Origin: Holacanthus passer
Taxonomy: Eukaryota > Chordata > Actinopteri > Pomacanthidae
Reading direction: 5' to 3'
Assembly (NCBI GenBank): GCA_025331565.1
Contig: JAFREQ010000040.1
Coordinates: forward strand, 1,071,501-1,135,500
DNA: 64,000 nt
Below the pieces are notes generated by a model, which saw nothing but the letters and a program-made list of their open reading frames with translations, had not been told where the DNA came from and made no database searches. This document shows, one piece after another, positions 39,918 through 55,000 of this stretch; positions within the stretch are counted from its first letter, which is position 1; the number at the start of each line of letters is the position of its first letter. The translations under genes were made by a program, and so were the position numbers.

Positions 39918-40245
39918 GCAGAGCATCGTCTCAGACAACTAGACTTAGCTCAGCGAAGCTAATCCAAACCTTAACACTGTCCCCTGAGGGTCAGAGAGAA
40001 ACAGCCTGCCAGACTCAATGCAAATCACATACGAGTTCAGCTGCAACAAAGCAGGAAGAGTCAAACTCAAATATGAGCTTCGTGACGTGGGAGAGAAAAA
40101 CTCACCTGTTTTCAGAGGCGAGGACGAGCCTGAAACCTTCTCCTGCCAACTGTATTTCTTCCCAAAAGAGTTGTTGTTTAATGTGTCCTGTGGAAATGCA
40201 GGAAAAGAGAAGGAGATGAAGTAGAAGGAAGTGGTGAGAAAGAAG

Positions 40246-40283
<38 letters not shown>

Positions 40284-40354
40284 TGGTCACCGAGTTCTGG
40301 TTGGATCCTCGCACTCAATGTACACAACTTTTTGTCTCTCTCTCTCTCTCTTGC

Positions 40355-40394
<40 letters not shown>

Positions 40395-40404
40395 GACACA
40401 CACA

Positions 40405-40441
<37 letters not shown>

Positions 40442-41515
40442 ACACACAAAGCTTTTATTCTGTTGAATGAGCAGGGATTCTTTTGTCTGTGCTCCGTGGT
40501 GTGCATTTAAAGGGAACCAGACCTTTTACCAAAGCTGGGAACACACACACACACACACACACACACTGACACACACGCTGGGAGTCTCTTTAGACTGGTT
40601 TGGGGGAATTGTTGATAGACGAGAGAAAAGCCTTTTCTAGAAACCATGATACTTGTCAAGAGCTTTTGTCCTTCTTTCAAATTCTATTTAAAAGGTCAGT
40701 TCACCGAAATCACAAAAAAACTTTTCAGTGATGGAACTGTTTAATCTCTCATGTTCTTTTTTTTCATAAATACAAAAGATGATTTGTAATTTGCTTTACA
40801 TCAAAAAGCCATTATTGAATAGTATAATTAATGAAAAGAGAACAAATCATTGACTTCGCACTGGTTGGAAATCATCGTTTTGCCGACCTTCGCTGATTTG
40901 ACATCTCACCTCGCTGCAGTGATGTAGAGGAGAACCACAGGGCGTGGTCAGGACGCAGTGACATCACTGTCTGACCACACCCAGGCAGAGGTGAAACAGA
41001 CTTGAAACCAGAGAGGGCAATGAAACACGTCTTTACAGACTGGTGTTAAGTCAATCTTTGATTTTCAAAATAAAACATGGTGATATGTCAATGTTGTGCT
41101 CACAATTTTCAAAAAAGAAAAAAATTAAAAAAAAAATTTTGCCTCCAGCTTTTGTTGTCTGACACTCGGTCGTCCAGACACGTTTCAGTCAGGACCTTGA
41201 GGAGTATTGAGGTTTTAACAGAAGGAAGGAGAACTGGAAACTCCTCTGACGACAGCGTGTCGTCCAAAATAAGACTGCGTCCTCCTCCTCTGTCCACCCA
41301 CCACCACACATGACTCACTTCCCATCGACGCGCACCAGGCGGAGATGAGCTGTTGCCGTGGTGACGGGTGAATCAGCAGGTGGGAGACGGGAGCATCGAT
41401 CTCAGGAGCAAAGGCTTGGTTTTACCACAGCGGCCAAAAGATCATCACTCGGGGAAGTGACTCAGATCTCGGAACTACATGAAGCAGCTCTGAGAACACA
41501 TGACACAGAACACAT

Positions 41516-41556
<41 letters not shown>

Positions 41557-44500
41557 CAAATACTCAAAGAAACAAAAAATACAACCACAATAACATTCCT
41601 CTATTCAAAACAATGAAAATGTTTTACATCAAATTTAATCTAATGGTTTTGGACGTCCAGCAGTTTATTACAACTTGCTATAGTCATAGTATTGATCATC
41701 ATTTCTATCACTATTGTTGAACCAGGAAGTCAATCTGTAAACTGTGATGGTGTTGATGGAACTTTGTAATGACTGTATTCTTAGCAATCGACTTGTTTCA
41801 CCCTGACTGAAACTCCTTTATCTGTTCTGTTAAAAAAAATGTTTTAATGTGAATTCTTGTATTTGGGTACAACTTAGAAATCGCATACTTATACACACAC
41901 AAGCACACACACGTACTTCGACATAAGGAGTGAGTCACGGCCAGATGAGAGATTAGAGTCTGACTCAGATTAAGATGCAGGAATCCTTCCTGAGATTCTG
42001 TCTGTGAGACAATCTGTGAAATAAAACCTGCCCCCGTTTCTGCAAAGAGTTCATTTATACTGCACATATTTGTCTTCTTCATTTTAGAGTTTCTATCATT
42101 TTCGGGGTTTTTTTATCTTCTCTTTTGATGAACACAAATCCCACTAGTTTTATCCTGCCTGAAAAGAGTTATATTTGCATCATGACAGTTTGAGGCTTCA
42201 TAGGATTTTTCACCTTTGTAATTCTCCAGCACAAGACAAGACTATCGGATCTAAAAATATTGCTTTTCAAAAAGCCTCACTCCTCCAACCGTGATCAGCG
42301 TTCAGAGCTGCGTTTGTTCAGCCGCAGAACTCTTGTCGCTCGCTGCCAAATGATGCAGAGCTAAATGTATATTTTGTATTTTCACTGATCCGCTGACCTG
42401 GAAACAGCCACACAGTCCCGTCTCTCTCTGCCTCTCTCTTCTTACTCTGTCTGAGAAAAACTGCCTGGAGATCATCAGCACTCATCATTCTCATTTCATT
42501 GGAGCTTTTCCTGCACCGCCTGACTCAGTTTCCACCGTCAGCTGGAGCTGGTGGAGCTGTTGTAGTGTCTCAGCTATAAGTGCGCTGGAGGAGCAAATCC
42601 ACCATTGTAATAAAGCTGTTTTGGTGACGTTTCAGATTCTGTAAGGATGAAAAGCAACTCAGTTATGTGGTCATTTTAAATTGCTGTAAAATCTTCCAAA
42701 TCTGTGCATGTTGTCTTTTTTTACACAAAGCAGATAAAACAGCAGTGATGTGAGAAATCGATGAAAGAGTAAACCGAGAGACTGATTTCTGCACCCACAG
42801 GAGCAAGAAATAGACCAGAATGCAACACAGACGAATTGTGCACATCTGTCATCAGCAGTGTTCGGCACAAAGGCCTTGTCAGCAGCTTTTCTTCCCTCAT
42901 CTTGACTTGAAAGACTTTCTCCGCTGTGTGTTCATCATCCGCAGCAGAGCCGCCTCATGCCCCGGCCATTGAGCTTGTCAAAAGGCATTCTGGGAAATGT
43001 AGGAAATGACTGGCTGAATCACTAAGTGAAGCCTAGTTGAGAGAAAGTGGATTCAACAAATAGCAAACTACAACACCTGATCCCTGATGGATGCACATAC
43101 TGTACATACAAAGGTGGACTGGTTTCACGATATGAAAAGAGGCAACAAATTACTGAGAAACCATCTTTTCAAGGACACTTCAAAGTTGCTCACTGATGTT
43201 ATCAACTTAAGATTTGATAAAGACGCCATTTCATTGTACTGCAGCAAAATCAAGAAATGTGTTTCATCCATCAAACTCCTGAAAGAAAGAATGTCTCTGA
43301 TGGAAACTGTCCTCATTTTATACATAATCAAAATGTTAATATAGTCGATTCCTATCTTTATTGTTATCCAGTTAAGATTCCTTCAAATGCCAAATTCCCA
43401 TGAATATTTACAAAGTTTACAAAGCAAAAGGCTTTTCTGAAAAATTATAGCTAATGATTTATAAACGAAGGTCAGACAAATTCATTACAAACACGAAAAC
43501 ATAATCTGTAACTATGGACAAGCTACACTGAAAGTGTCAAAGTCCAGAAACCAAAATGAAGAAGAAGAAGAATCTGTTGATGATGGATGTTAACGAGATG
43601 TGGTCTGTTGCTTCATTTTTAAAAGGTCACTTTCAGGAAAACTTCACGTATCATTGAAATTTTAAATCAGATTTAGTTCTCTTTTTTTCCCCTGTATGTA
43701 AACGGTCTGTCTGTATGAAGTGAACGATGTCCCAGGAGACATGAAGACCTCCCAAGGAGAAAAATGTTTCAGACCAATTATTCCTTTTGCACTTTCCAGT
43801 TCTGACAGCTCGCACAAACACACACACAAAAAGACACGGCGGAAAGAACAGTGGGCTTGTTTCCACCTCACAGAAACCGGGCGAAGCACACAGCACAGAC
43901 GAATACAGAGCTGCTTGGTTGATCATGTTGACAGGCTGCACCGTGGGGGGTGTGTGCATGTCAGAGTCACATGTAAACACACACATTCCTGTACATATTG
44001 CATAAGACCATCGCTATACAGATATTTACCTTTCTACTGAACCTGGCAGGCATCAAAGTGTTCATCTTTACAATTTATAATACATACTTACAAATCATTT
44101 AATTTGCTGCCTCGAATTAATCATTCATGCCCTCAAATTCCTTAATTCCCAGAAGTGAAGAGCCTCCTGCAAAAGCTGGTGAACTCTACAACCTTTTATC
44201 CTCTTTTAGTGCTTGGTTTTGGTTTTACAGCAAATTTATTATTTTGTTTAATCTTGTTTGTCTCATCAACCTCGTTTTCAACGGCAGGCAAATGTTTTTA
44301 CCTAGAAAGTTCTGATAAACAGGTGGACAAAGCCACTGGCAACTAAAGAGTCAGATATTCTTTCCAGAAGTTGGTGGAGCCCAAACCAGGACTGAGAGTG
44401 ATTATTGATTTTGCATTCACCAGGTGGACACATGACTCGGCTATGAGTCTGCTCTGAATGTGTTGGCAAATGTTTGCTGATATACCAGCAACAATGATGA

Positions 44501-47500
44501 CAGCTCATATGCTCAACTTCACTGTGGCGATCTCAGCAATTACATTGATGAATAAAATACATTGGACGATTTCTTTTTGTTATTTTGCGTTCATGAGGTG
44601 TATTTTCTATGAATGATGACATCAGTTATTTCAGCAAATGGCAACTAGTCATCATGATGGGTGGAGATGAGGAAATCAGGTGATGTTATTACAGAGCAAC
44701 ACAGTCTCTGCAGGGAGGAGGTCCAGGTGGATGGTTGGATGGACGAACAAAACATGGGAGTGTAAAGAAGGAGGATGCTGTTTGTTCCTTATTTCCAACC
44801 GACAAGTCAACGTTTTCTTAAAGCGCGATCGTCCACTAACTTTAACCACGTCCTTATCATTTTAACCGTGACAAGAAAAGCTCCTCTAACCTTAACAAAC
44901 TAGTCATTTTAAACCAAATCATGATGCTCCTCGAAACCTAATCAAGTCCTTTTTGTGACTAAACGTGATCAAATCTTAATCTTAGTGTTGTCACATGAAA
45001 CTGATTTATTTAACAGTGTTTTATGTCTTTGCAAGTCAAAGACAAATGTGTGTCTTCCTGCTAATTGGGGTGTTAAATCAGACAAAGCTTTTATGTGTTA
45101 TTCTACAGTGCAATTACAAATGACACACAACAGTAAGTGTCCGTTTAGTGAAGGAAAACATAGACCAGATCTCTGCTGTGTGAACAGGAGGTGGACGGAC
45201 ACACATGAGATCAACAGACGGTGACCAACACTCACACATACCTACACACACACACACACGCACACACACACACACACTCATGTTTGCATGTCTATCCTTG
45301 TGAGGACCCTTACTGATACTGTACATTCTGCACCTCCTCATCTAAACCTAAACTTAATCCTGACTTTAGATGTTAAAGTGTCCGTCAAACAGCCCTTTGA
45401 AGACGAGAATGTCTTCTTCTTCTTGTGGTTTGAAGCTGCCATTGGTCCTCACAAAGACTGAAGCACAGGAACACACACACACAGTCACGAGCTCCGGCAG
45501 CATTCAAACACAAACAGAGACGGGCACCAAGGAGGAAAAAAAATCTGTGTCTCTGTGTCCTGACAATCGAGGCTATTGTTCGGTCCAGTAAACACATCCT
45601 GTCAGAGAAACAATTGTAGTGAATCCAATGGTGATGTCACGCAGGTGGTCCAATCGTGTGTCCATTTTTGAATGTCATGTTTGTGCGTGAGGAGGAACAG
45701 ACAGGTAGACACACAGACAGACTGACAGAAACTGAAACTGCTCCACAATCTGATCAATATTCAGTTGCCTGCCACAAACTGTGTGTGTGTGTGGATGAGG
45801 CGAATTCAGGCTCTACCTGTGTGCGCGGCACAATCGGGAAGAGGTTAAGGGTCGTGGGTCTCTTGGGCCTGTAGGTATCCATGGTAACAGGTGCTGCTGG
45901 GTCCTTGATGACTGGCGGGGGTGCGATGGCGGACGCCTTCGAGGACTCTTTGTCGCCGCGATAACCGTCAGCTCCGTCGATGAGTTCCAAATGCAGCATC
46001 TCTGCCTGGAGCTGGCCGACGGCGCCCAGCTCTGCCCTCCCCGACACGCTATTGGTGGCTCGCCTCACATGGCCCTGCAGGGATTGGAGGAAACGCGCCG
46101 TCAGTCGAGGCAGTGGAAGATAGAGACAGAGAGAGAGAGAGAGAGAGGCTGTGTGTGTGTGGATGGGGTGAGGAGATGGAGCCAGCCAATAAGAAGCAGC
46201 TCTGTCTTCAGCCTGTAACACTCTCACTGCCAACGCTGAGCTGCTTAAAGCACAGAGACGATTCCCAGCATCTGTTTCTCCACATGACAGCATCTACCTA
46301 CAGGAATGAAGTGTGAATGAAAACTCCCTCTGCTCTGCTCATCACCAGTTTCACAGCTCTGTTTTTTCATGGAGGCCGCTTTACTCGGGCTCTCACCTTT
46401 TTCATTTCATTTTCATTTCATCCCTCAGTCTGACATTGTTTTCATGTGAGCTCATTTTTTGCAGGGGTTGTTTTGTCTCAACCAATCAGAAGTGACTGAC
46501 GTACCCGGCAAGTTGGCGTCATTTGACATGTGAGCTGTGGCAGCGGTCTGTTGCTACGAGCAGTTAACCAGATGTTTGTCACGTTGATAGAAGGAATATT
46601 TGAGAAGTGTTGTCATTTCTGTACAACAATCTCTCGAGCTTGAACGATCTTCTTCATGCTTATTTCCATTTTTTAGCCACGTTAGCTGCCCAGCTTTAGA
46701 GATGGCGATTCATTTTGTACACCACTTTCATCCAGATTGAAATATCTCAATGACAATAAATGGACAGTCATGAGACATTCATGGTCCCCAGATGATGAAT
46801 CCTACTGATGATGGCGATTCCTTGACCTTTCGTCTAATGTGGTTGGCAGTTGTGTTTCAGACAATTATTGCATAGATTACAATCAATTTTGCTACACACT
46901 GTTTATTCATGGTCCCCTGACTTCAACTTTGTTTGTCCTCTGAATTCTCCTCTAGCACCACCAGCAGGACAGAGTAGTAACAGAGAGTAGTAATAACATG
47001 TACTGGATGGATTGGTAGAAAACTTTGTGCAGGCATTCCTGGTTCTCAGACGTCCCCTGATGTTTCCTCTAGTGCCACCATGAGGTTGACGTTTCTCTTT
47101 TTTTATTGAAATATCTCAACAACTATTAGATGGACTGCAAAATAATTAGAGACAGACATTCATGGTCTGCAAAGGATGGACTGTAATGGAATGAGTTGTA
47201 ATAGCTTTGATCCCCTGACCTTTTATCCAGCGCCACCATCAGGTCAAAATTTCAACTTGTCCAATACTTTAATGAGCATCCTTACTTTAAGGGTGTCTGC
47301 ACAGTGGGAGGTAGAACTGGGAATGTGGAGACTGATGAATCTTACATTTTTGGAAAATGTGAGAAAAGACTCCTTCAGAGGAAAAAAAATAATTCATGAC
47401 ATTATGAACCTATTCCCAGGAAAAATTAATGGAAAATGTTGGCTCTCATAATTCTGACATAAAACACATATCAGAATTATGACCAAGTGCTTCAGACTTT

Positions 47501-49079
47501 AGTGAGGCAAGAACCATTACTATGAATTATTATATCAAGTCATAATTTTAATGCTGAGATATCCTGAGATATTTCTTAACTTTGAAGTCTTTTCTTCATT
47601 CATTCATTCAGGCTCTGGTTTTCTCAGCTTTAGTAGAACCAACAATCTCTTAACAACATGTTACAATGTGCTTCAGTGGAGTAAGATAGAAAAAAAGGTG
47701 ATTTGATTCCACGAGGCAACGAAAAGTCAAATAAATCAGAGCAGATGAGATGAGAATCACTTTGACTGTCTTTTACATCACAGCTGAAATCAAAGCCAGT
47801 GACAGGCATCATCTGAGAGGCAGGAGGTCAAAGGGCACTGGGCCAGCACAGTCTCCTTCACTTCCCATCAAGATCCCTGCAGCTACACAAACACGGAGCA
47901 CATGCTAACTCCTCCTGTCGGCCGCTGCAGTCGATGCTTTGACATGGACACCGGAGTCACCGCTAAGCCTATTACAGTCTTTAGCTCCGTCTTTGCTCCA
48001 CAACACAAACAAATATGCCGATACAGTAATGCTCACACACGAGTGCACGAGTCTTAACTCTCAACTTAATTAGAACTACAACATGAGCAGACTTAAAAAG
48101 CTTGTAAAGCTGAAATATCTTCAGTCTGATTTTGGTGTCACATGACAGATTATGACTGTTTGCGAGTCTTTTTCCTGATACGACTCACATCCTGGGTGAG
48201 AAAATTGAAGTTTGCATGAAAGTGATCCAAGTATAATCGAAATATATCAACATTCCAAAACCAACCAAAACCCAGGACAGCTGGGCGGCTTATACTTAAT
48301 GAATTACAGGACGTTAAGTAGCATCATGTCTGTATCAATAAGTTTTCAGTCACACAGTTTTTGATTTTTTAAAATTACAAAATCATCATTTTTTTCTATA
48401 ATCCAATGAACACAAGCTATATCTATCTATCTATCTATCTCCAGAGAGAGAGTAAATAAATAAAGTAAATAAAGTAACACAGAAATAAATGATTTGTTAG
48501 TCATGTTCATTATTTTCTTGATAATTGTTTCTTGTTAATATTAGACTTCTGTCACTATACAAATACAAGGTAATATTGATAAATGATTATATTGATTTAT
48601 CACTCAGATCTACTTGTCAGTAAAATCATAACTGGGAAATTATTCAGCCGTCAATGCTGAACAACACGAGTCCAAATCAGTGACGATCACGAATCAAACT
48701 GATGCGCGAAGATAGAACTGAAAGGAAAACCTTCTTTTAGAGCTGATCCAGAGACGGGAGATCAACAATGTAACACTCAGACACAGTAATAACAACATTC
48801 ACCACAGTCTGGACTATTTCAGGAGAGAAGATCAGCGATGGCAGAGATGTGACGGGAACCAGACTCCTTTGACATTAACCCACATTTTACATCCATTCAC
48901 TGAACAGCAATCATAACCTGAGGAATAATCATTTCCAAGAACAAAACCAAGGTCATGTGCACAGTATTAAACCTTGGTTATAATAGCAATACCTCTGGCT
49001 ATTGGTGGGTGAATGGTTGTATTATGTAGATTATTATACAGCATGTGTTGTCCTATGGAAATGAAGCTGAGTGTGTATT

Positions 49080-49123
<44 letters not shown>

Positions 49124-51322
49124 GCTGCAGACGATCAGCTAACTCACAGTCGGTGAAAGGAATGCAGGTTAATCCAATTCCATCGGCTGAGTGTTGCCTT
49201 CAAGCACATTTGTATGCAGCGAAACACCGATCGCAGATATCAGAGGTCTCTGTCTCTCAAGAAAGAAAGAAGCTTGTGTGTATGTGAGAGGAAGGGGGGG
49301 GACTACTGTAATGATTTGCTAAAGGCCCAAATCCTTTGAATAGGGACGACAATGGAAAGTGTTTGTGTAGCTGCACTCGTGTTCAGGATCCGCGTTCTTC
49401 AAAGTCCACATTCAGACTTAATACGAAAAAAAAAAACGTTGCAGAGAGAAGCTCTTAAAAATACAAACATAAGCAAGAGTCAATAATTGCCAGGACACAG
49501 AATTGATTTGTACTTAGAGCTCATAGCTACTGCTGTTTTCTGTCGTCCGTCCCAGTTTTCAAGCCTTTCAGGACCAATATAAAAGTCCGTGAAGTTCAAA
49601 CTGGATGGTTCTGCAGGACAGGAAAGGATCCACACCAAACATTCAGTGTCAACACAATAAGTAATGTTGTTTATGAAGGTACAGTGTTCGACGTTGTCTC
49701 CCCTGAAACAACAATGTCACCCTTCTTATTTCTTTCTTGTGACAAAGATCTTGTCCTGTGTTTTAGTTGCTCGAGCTTCATTTTACAGTAGTTGACATGC
49801 ACACATAATGTAAGGATAACAAAAAAAGTCAGAGTCAGAGAGTGAGTTCATAACACAACCTCTATTGAAATAACTGTCATTGCTGCCACCATCCATCCAT
49901 CCGTGCATCCATCTTCTATCAATCCATCCATGCATCCATCCATCTGACGACTGGGCCATCATCCACATCCATCCATCCATCCATCCATCCATCCATCTTC
50001 TATCAATCCATCCATGCATCCATCCATCTGACGACTGGGCCATCATCCACATCCATTTATCATCCATCCGTGCATCCATCCATCCATCCATTTTGCCAAT
50101 CCTGTCATCTGTCACATATCTATTCATCCATTTATCTGGCCATCAGTCTATCATCCATCCATCATGCATCCATCCAGTCCATCCATCCATCCATCAATTC
50201 ATCCATCCATCTTATAAATACCCATATATCTCCCCCCTGTCTGATGAGCTGTCAGAGGATGCTCCTGTCACCCCTCCTCCTCCTCCTCCTGTAATTTCAG
50301 CTCAGTCACATCACACCACTGTCTCTATAATCACAGCGTAGCCCCCTCCCATCACCATTTTTCTCCATTTTTCTCTCCCTTCTCTCCTCCTGTTCACCTT
50401 TTCACCTGCTGAAGATCGATACCAGCTAACGCAGTCGGGCTTCTACTCTTCCTCTCGTGTTTTATGACCTCAATCGTGACCGGTCCCTTTAAGAGAGCCC
50501 CGGCCCCTGTTGCTAGGAGACAAGGGGCTCGGTGACGAGGAGGAGGCTGAAGAGTTGCTGCTGCCCCGAAGAGGCTGTGATGCTCAGCTCTCGTCCAATC
50601 AGAGCGGCTCGCGCAGGGCAAACACGCAGCCAGTAGGTCAGATACAACAACACAAGACTGAAAGTCACACAAAAACTGCTGCTGAGCCTTTTAGCTGGTA
50701 CAAAAATGCAGCAGCAAAACAATCAATACAACTAATAATAAATACAGAGAAAAGTCTGGGGCAGATTTCATGCAAATGGAGGATTCTTTTGTCAAATATC
50801 TGAGCCATGAACATTTTAAAACTTTGAAAGGATCATCATCAAATCATTGGACTTGCTGCTCCAAAATGATGAGATCACAAAAATCTGGATAGTGAAAATC
50901 ACATTTGAAAAAGAAAAAATCCTATTCAAAGTCAAGTTAAACCCACCTTTATGGAGTATTTACCACATTCTAGCTCATTTCGGTTTCCCGGCTCACAAAC
51001 ATCAGTCTCATCTGGATCATTTCTAACAGCAGCAGGTGGCGCTGAAAAAGCTTTAATAAACCTTCTGTGTGACCGTCCAGCAGCAAACAGCAGACAGACA
51101 AAATGAGCAACTGGCTGGTGACTCTGACACTTTACTTCATCGGGCAGACGTTAAGACGTTCCTGTTTTGTAATTTGAACAGGTCACGTGTCGATGTGTTT
51201 TCAACTTGCTCAGTAAACAGCAACATACTGATGCTCTTGTTTGTGTTTGTGTTGAAGAGGCAGCTTCCTCTCAGCTGTTACCATGTGTGGATGAGATGAC
51301 GTGAGCAGTATCCATGGGGGCG

Positions 51323-51373
<51 letters not shown>

Positions 51374-51950
51374 TCTCTCTCTCTCTCTGGGTTAATGAGA
51401 TTTGATTACACTGATGTGTACTGATGTTGTTACACATTAGTTTTGATAAAATATCTTAAATTTAATATATGATATAATATATACTGTATATATTAAATAC
51501 TTTCTACTTTCAGAATCAGAAAATAAACAAAAAAAATGAAACTTAAATGTCCTCAAATGTTTACATAAAAATGTATGTGTTGTATGTCATTAAACAAAAA
51601 GTCATGCCGTACTTTATATTTTCATTAATGTAAGAACAATACATTTTACGTTTTGTTGAAGTGGATCCAACCTTTAATTTGACTTTTTCTGTGTCTCTCC
51701 ATCTAACACGGTGTGACAATAGAGGTCAGTCTCAATCTTCTGGATTCGTATGTCTGTGTGTGTAGATGTAGCATTGAGGCTGTGTGTGTTTCTACAGTCA
51801 CTTAATATTATTGTTCATTCTATCTGACCCCCCTCGACCCCTCCCCACCCCGACATATGACTTTTTCAACTATCCGCACATGACAAAATGACTGCTAATC
51901 AAATCTATTCAAATCCATTCACCCCTGTACACATGCATAGAAGCACTCTC

Positions 51951-52030
<80 letters not shown>

Positions 52031-55000
52031 GAGTGGTTGTGATAATGCATGTTGTCATTTCATGTCTCTGGGGAACATCAAATCCCTTTATGTTTCATTC
52101 TGGACTCGAGCTGCTCCACATTAACCCTTCAGATCTACGGCCGTGTGCACAGTAATTCAGACACACATGCAACTTCTTCTGTCCACCACAAACGAGCCTC
52201 TTCAACCAGGATCTAAACTCTGGAACTAAAGGACAATTTACTGCTTTTATGTTTGTGTTTCCATCTGAGGATCTGAGGACTTGCAGAGATTATGCAAATT
52301 AGACTGTTAAAAAAGCAGCAGCTTTGTTTGAGAAGCGAAGTTTAAGACACTAACAATCAGTGTTTTTGTCTTCCTCTTGTTTTGCAATCTAATGTTTAAG
52401 AATATTTTTTGGTGACATTTATGCTTTATTTACTTGGATAGTAAGCTCGAGAGAGAGAGAGAGTCTACATAATTAGTGCTGACCAGCTGAGTGTTTTCAG
52501 GTTATTTTTCTGAACAAATCTGGAAACACATATTAAACAATTAGCAAATGAAGGCGCATTTCACTTCAGCCGATGTTTATTGCTTTTCTTAAAGACTATT
52601 TTCTATATTTCAATGGACATTACAAGAAATTTCCATTCCTAATTCTAACATTGACAGAATGAATCCTGTACAAATACTGTTGCATCGTCGAGGTTCGCGT
52701 TTGACCAACCAGTGAAGTTCAGCGTTGCTTCTGTAACTCTGCCCCAATAGTTTCTTGGCTAAGAGAAAGTACTGGCCCGAGAGCAGGGACTGTTTAGGGG
52801 CGACAAACTAATTTCAGAAGCTGGTTCCTCCATTCGAGATGCAAAAGATCAGAGCAGTGCAATGTGCAATGCAATGCAGTATAATTTTCAGATTGTTGTA
52901 AATGACCCGTAACAGTGTTTTCACACGTCTGCATCAGTTTGGACACGCCCTCTGGCCCCTCCCTATAAACCTGGACCCCCTGCCTGCTGAAGTAGACGCC
53001 ACGCCCGTCTGAGGTCAGTGATGCTTCTTCTTTGTGATTGTCCATTATTGATGAGACAAGATGCATCCTGAAACCCCCCTGGGATGATGAGCTCACGGAT
53101 GACTGTGTGTACATACAGTGAGGACAGCGACCAGCCCCCCACTCTCTCAACGCTCTGCAGCTGCACCACCTACACATACATTTTTAAACAGCCTGGGCCT
53201 CCATCAAACACTGTGCACTTATAAAGCTGTGTCTCTAAGGTCAGTGATGACAACTGAAAGGTGACAGAGAGGCAGAGAGAAACGCTCGTCCGTCTGACAT
53301 TCGCAGGTCTTCACCTCTGTTTTCCACTTCTAAACTATGTTTTTATGCACATCTTGAATTTGCAGAGCTTGTTTCCCTCCAGTCTTTTGTGACAGGGTCG
53401 ACAAGAGCCGTAAGACCGCAGCCGGGGAACCAAAACTACAAGCTGAAAGAGGCTAAAAGCTGTGTGCAGCTGCAGAGCGGGTGTAGAGCTGCGAGCGATA
53501 GTTTCATGTGAATCATTTGATTAAATAACAGAATCTAAAATATTTAGATTAAAAGACCTTGAACGAAAAGAGCATCGATTAAAGAATTAACACTGCGATG
53601 TAATTAGCTGTGGCTTTTGCTACAAGCGCCTCCATCTGGTGTGGATTAAACACTAATGAAACAAACTGTCCTCCAGTCGTTGAGTATTTTGGGATAAGCT
53701 TTCAGCACAATGTTCAACGGCTTCAGAGAACATAGTATTCTTGCAGATTGAGTGCAACACCACAGGTCAAATATTTTGAGAGATCTTGTTACTGCTAAAG
53801 TACCCTTCCTGTAATCACATGTCAAAAGAAGTTGCAATCAGATGGAGCTACACTGTTAAAGTACACACAAAAAACTACGACAATCTATTCACTGTTAAAG
53901 AAGCTCAGAAATCCTCCTTAATAACAATACAAAAGAAAGTAAGAAAGAAAAAGCCTCCAGCTGTGATCTAGATTGCTGTTTCCAAACTCTAAATGCAGCT
54001 TTGGCGAAAGTTTATCAAGAGACCCTGTCTCCCTCTTCTTTCATTCCTCTGTTGCTGAAACTCTAATCGTCTCTGTCACTCCTGCTTTCCCGAACTGTCA
54101 AAATTCCCAAGTCCTTTATCTGTCCGATCACCTCCCTGCCTGCATTCCTTCAGCTAATGGGTTACTGGATCCTTTAAATCTCATTACGTCATTTTATCTG
54201 TCGGACTGTTGTGACAACCATCACCTCGCTCATCAACGACCTTCAGGATCTTCCCAGGGATTCTGTCTAAATCTCTATCTTTATCATGTCTTACATCACC
54301 TCATGTTGATGGACAGCGGTGTCTGAAGGGCAGGGCCTCAAAAAGTAAAAATGGCACCAGCTGCCTGCAGAGGGCAGAAAGTCGTGATGCATTTTTGATT
54401 AAGACTAAAATTATTTTGTGATTTTATTATATATATTTATGTGATATTTAAAGTGTAACTACATCTGTAATACAAACACACAGGTAACTATTGACTATTT
54501 AAACATTTAGAGGCATGCAGGGGTCGGTTTTCTTTTTCCTCTGACGTGCTCAGTGAAGCGTGATCTTCAGACAGATGTTCAAATCACGCAAATCTCCTAC
54601 TGTTCATATACTGTAAACTTTTTAATGGTAGCTGTAATGACTGATCAAGGTTCCCAGTGTCGCTATGATCCTTGTGGTTTCACTGCTATGATGGGCGGGA
54701 AATAAAACAATAAAAAACCTGGATAGTGTTCATGCACTCTGAAAACTATTTTTATCTATAATAATCTATAATCTCTTTTACTAACCAACACACCACAGAA
54801 GCCAGAACTACCTATAGGAGCTTAATGCTGGTTTCTTTCTGGCATGAAGGACAATGCAACTATTTTAATTTATTCTACTTTTGTAAATCCTGTTTTTTTG
54901 TCCTGTACTTGTTTCTTTTAATGATACATTTGGTCCAACTCTTGTTTATGCTACTATATCTCTTATTTTTGGTATTGTCATGTTTTTCTGATTAGTAATC

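Larger units (their letters stand above)
40188..45816 (-). other. mapk8ip1 intron 3
   Basis: Dense simple sequence near exon 4: (GA)n 40251-40281, (CT)n about 40335-40351, (CA)n 40357-40448 and 40542-40566, (CA)n 41517-41554, (CA)n 45246-45277. The 40690-41040 part (aaaggtcagttcaccgaaat start) looks like another dispersed repeat. No further exon seen. Confidence 0.6.

Noticed and set aside
40178..40510. Long Cys/Val or His/Thr open frames on both strands
   Set aside because: Created by (CA)n and (CT)n microsatellites. The same applies to frames at 4598, 5719, 11291, 51888 and 55412.
49880..50341. 153-codon open frame rich in His, Pro, Ser
   Set aside because: It is produced by the TCCA repeat array, which lacks stops; no start context or homology.
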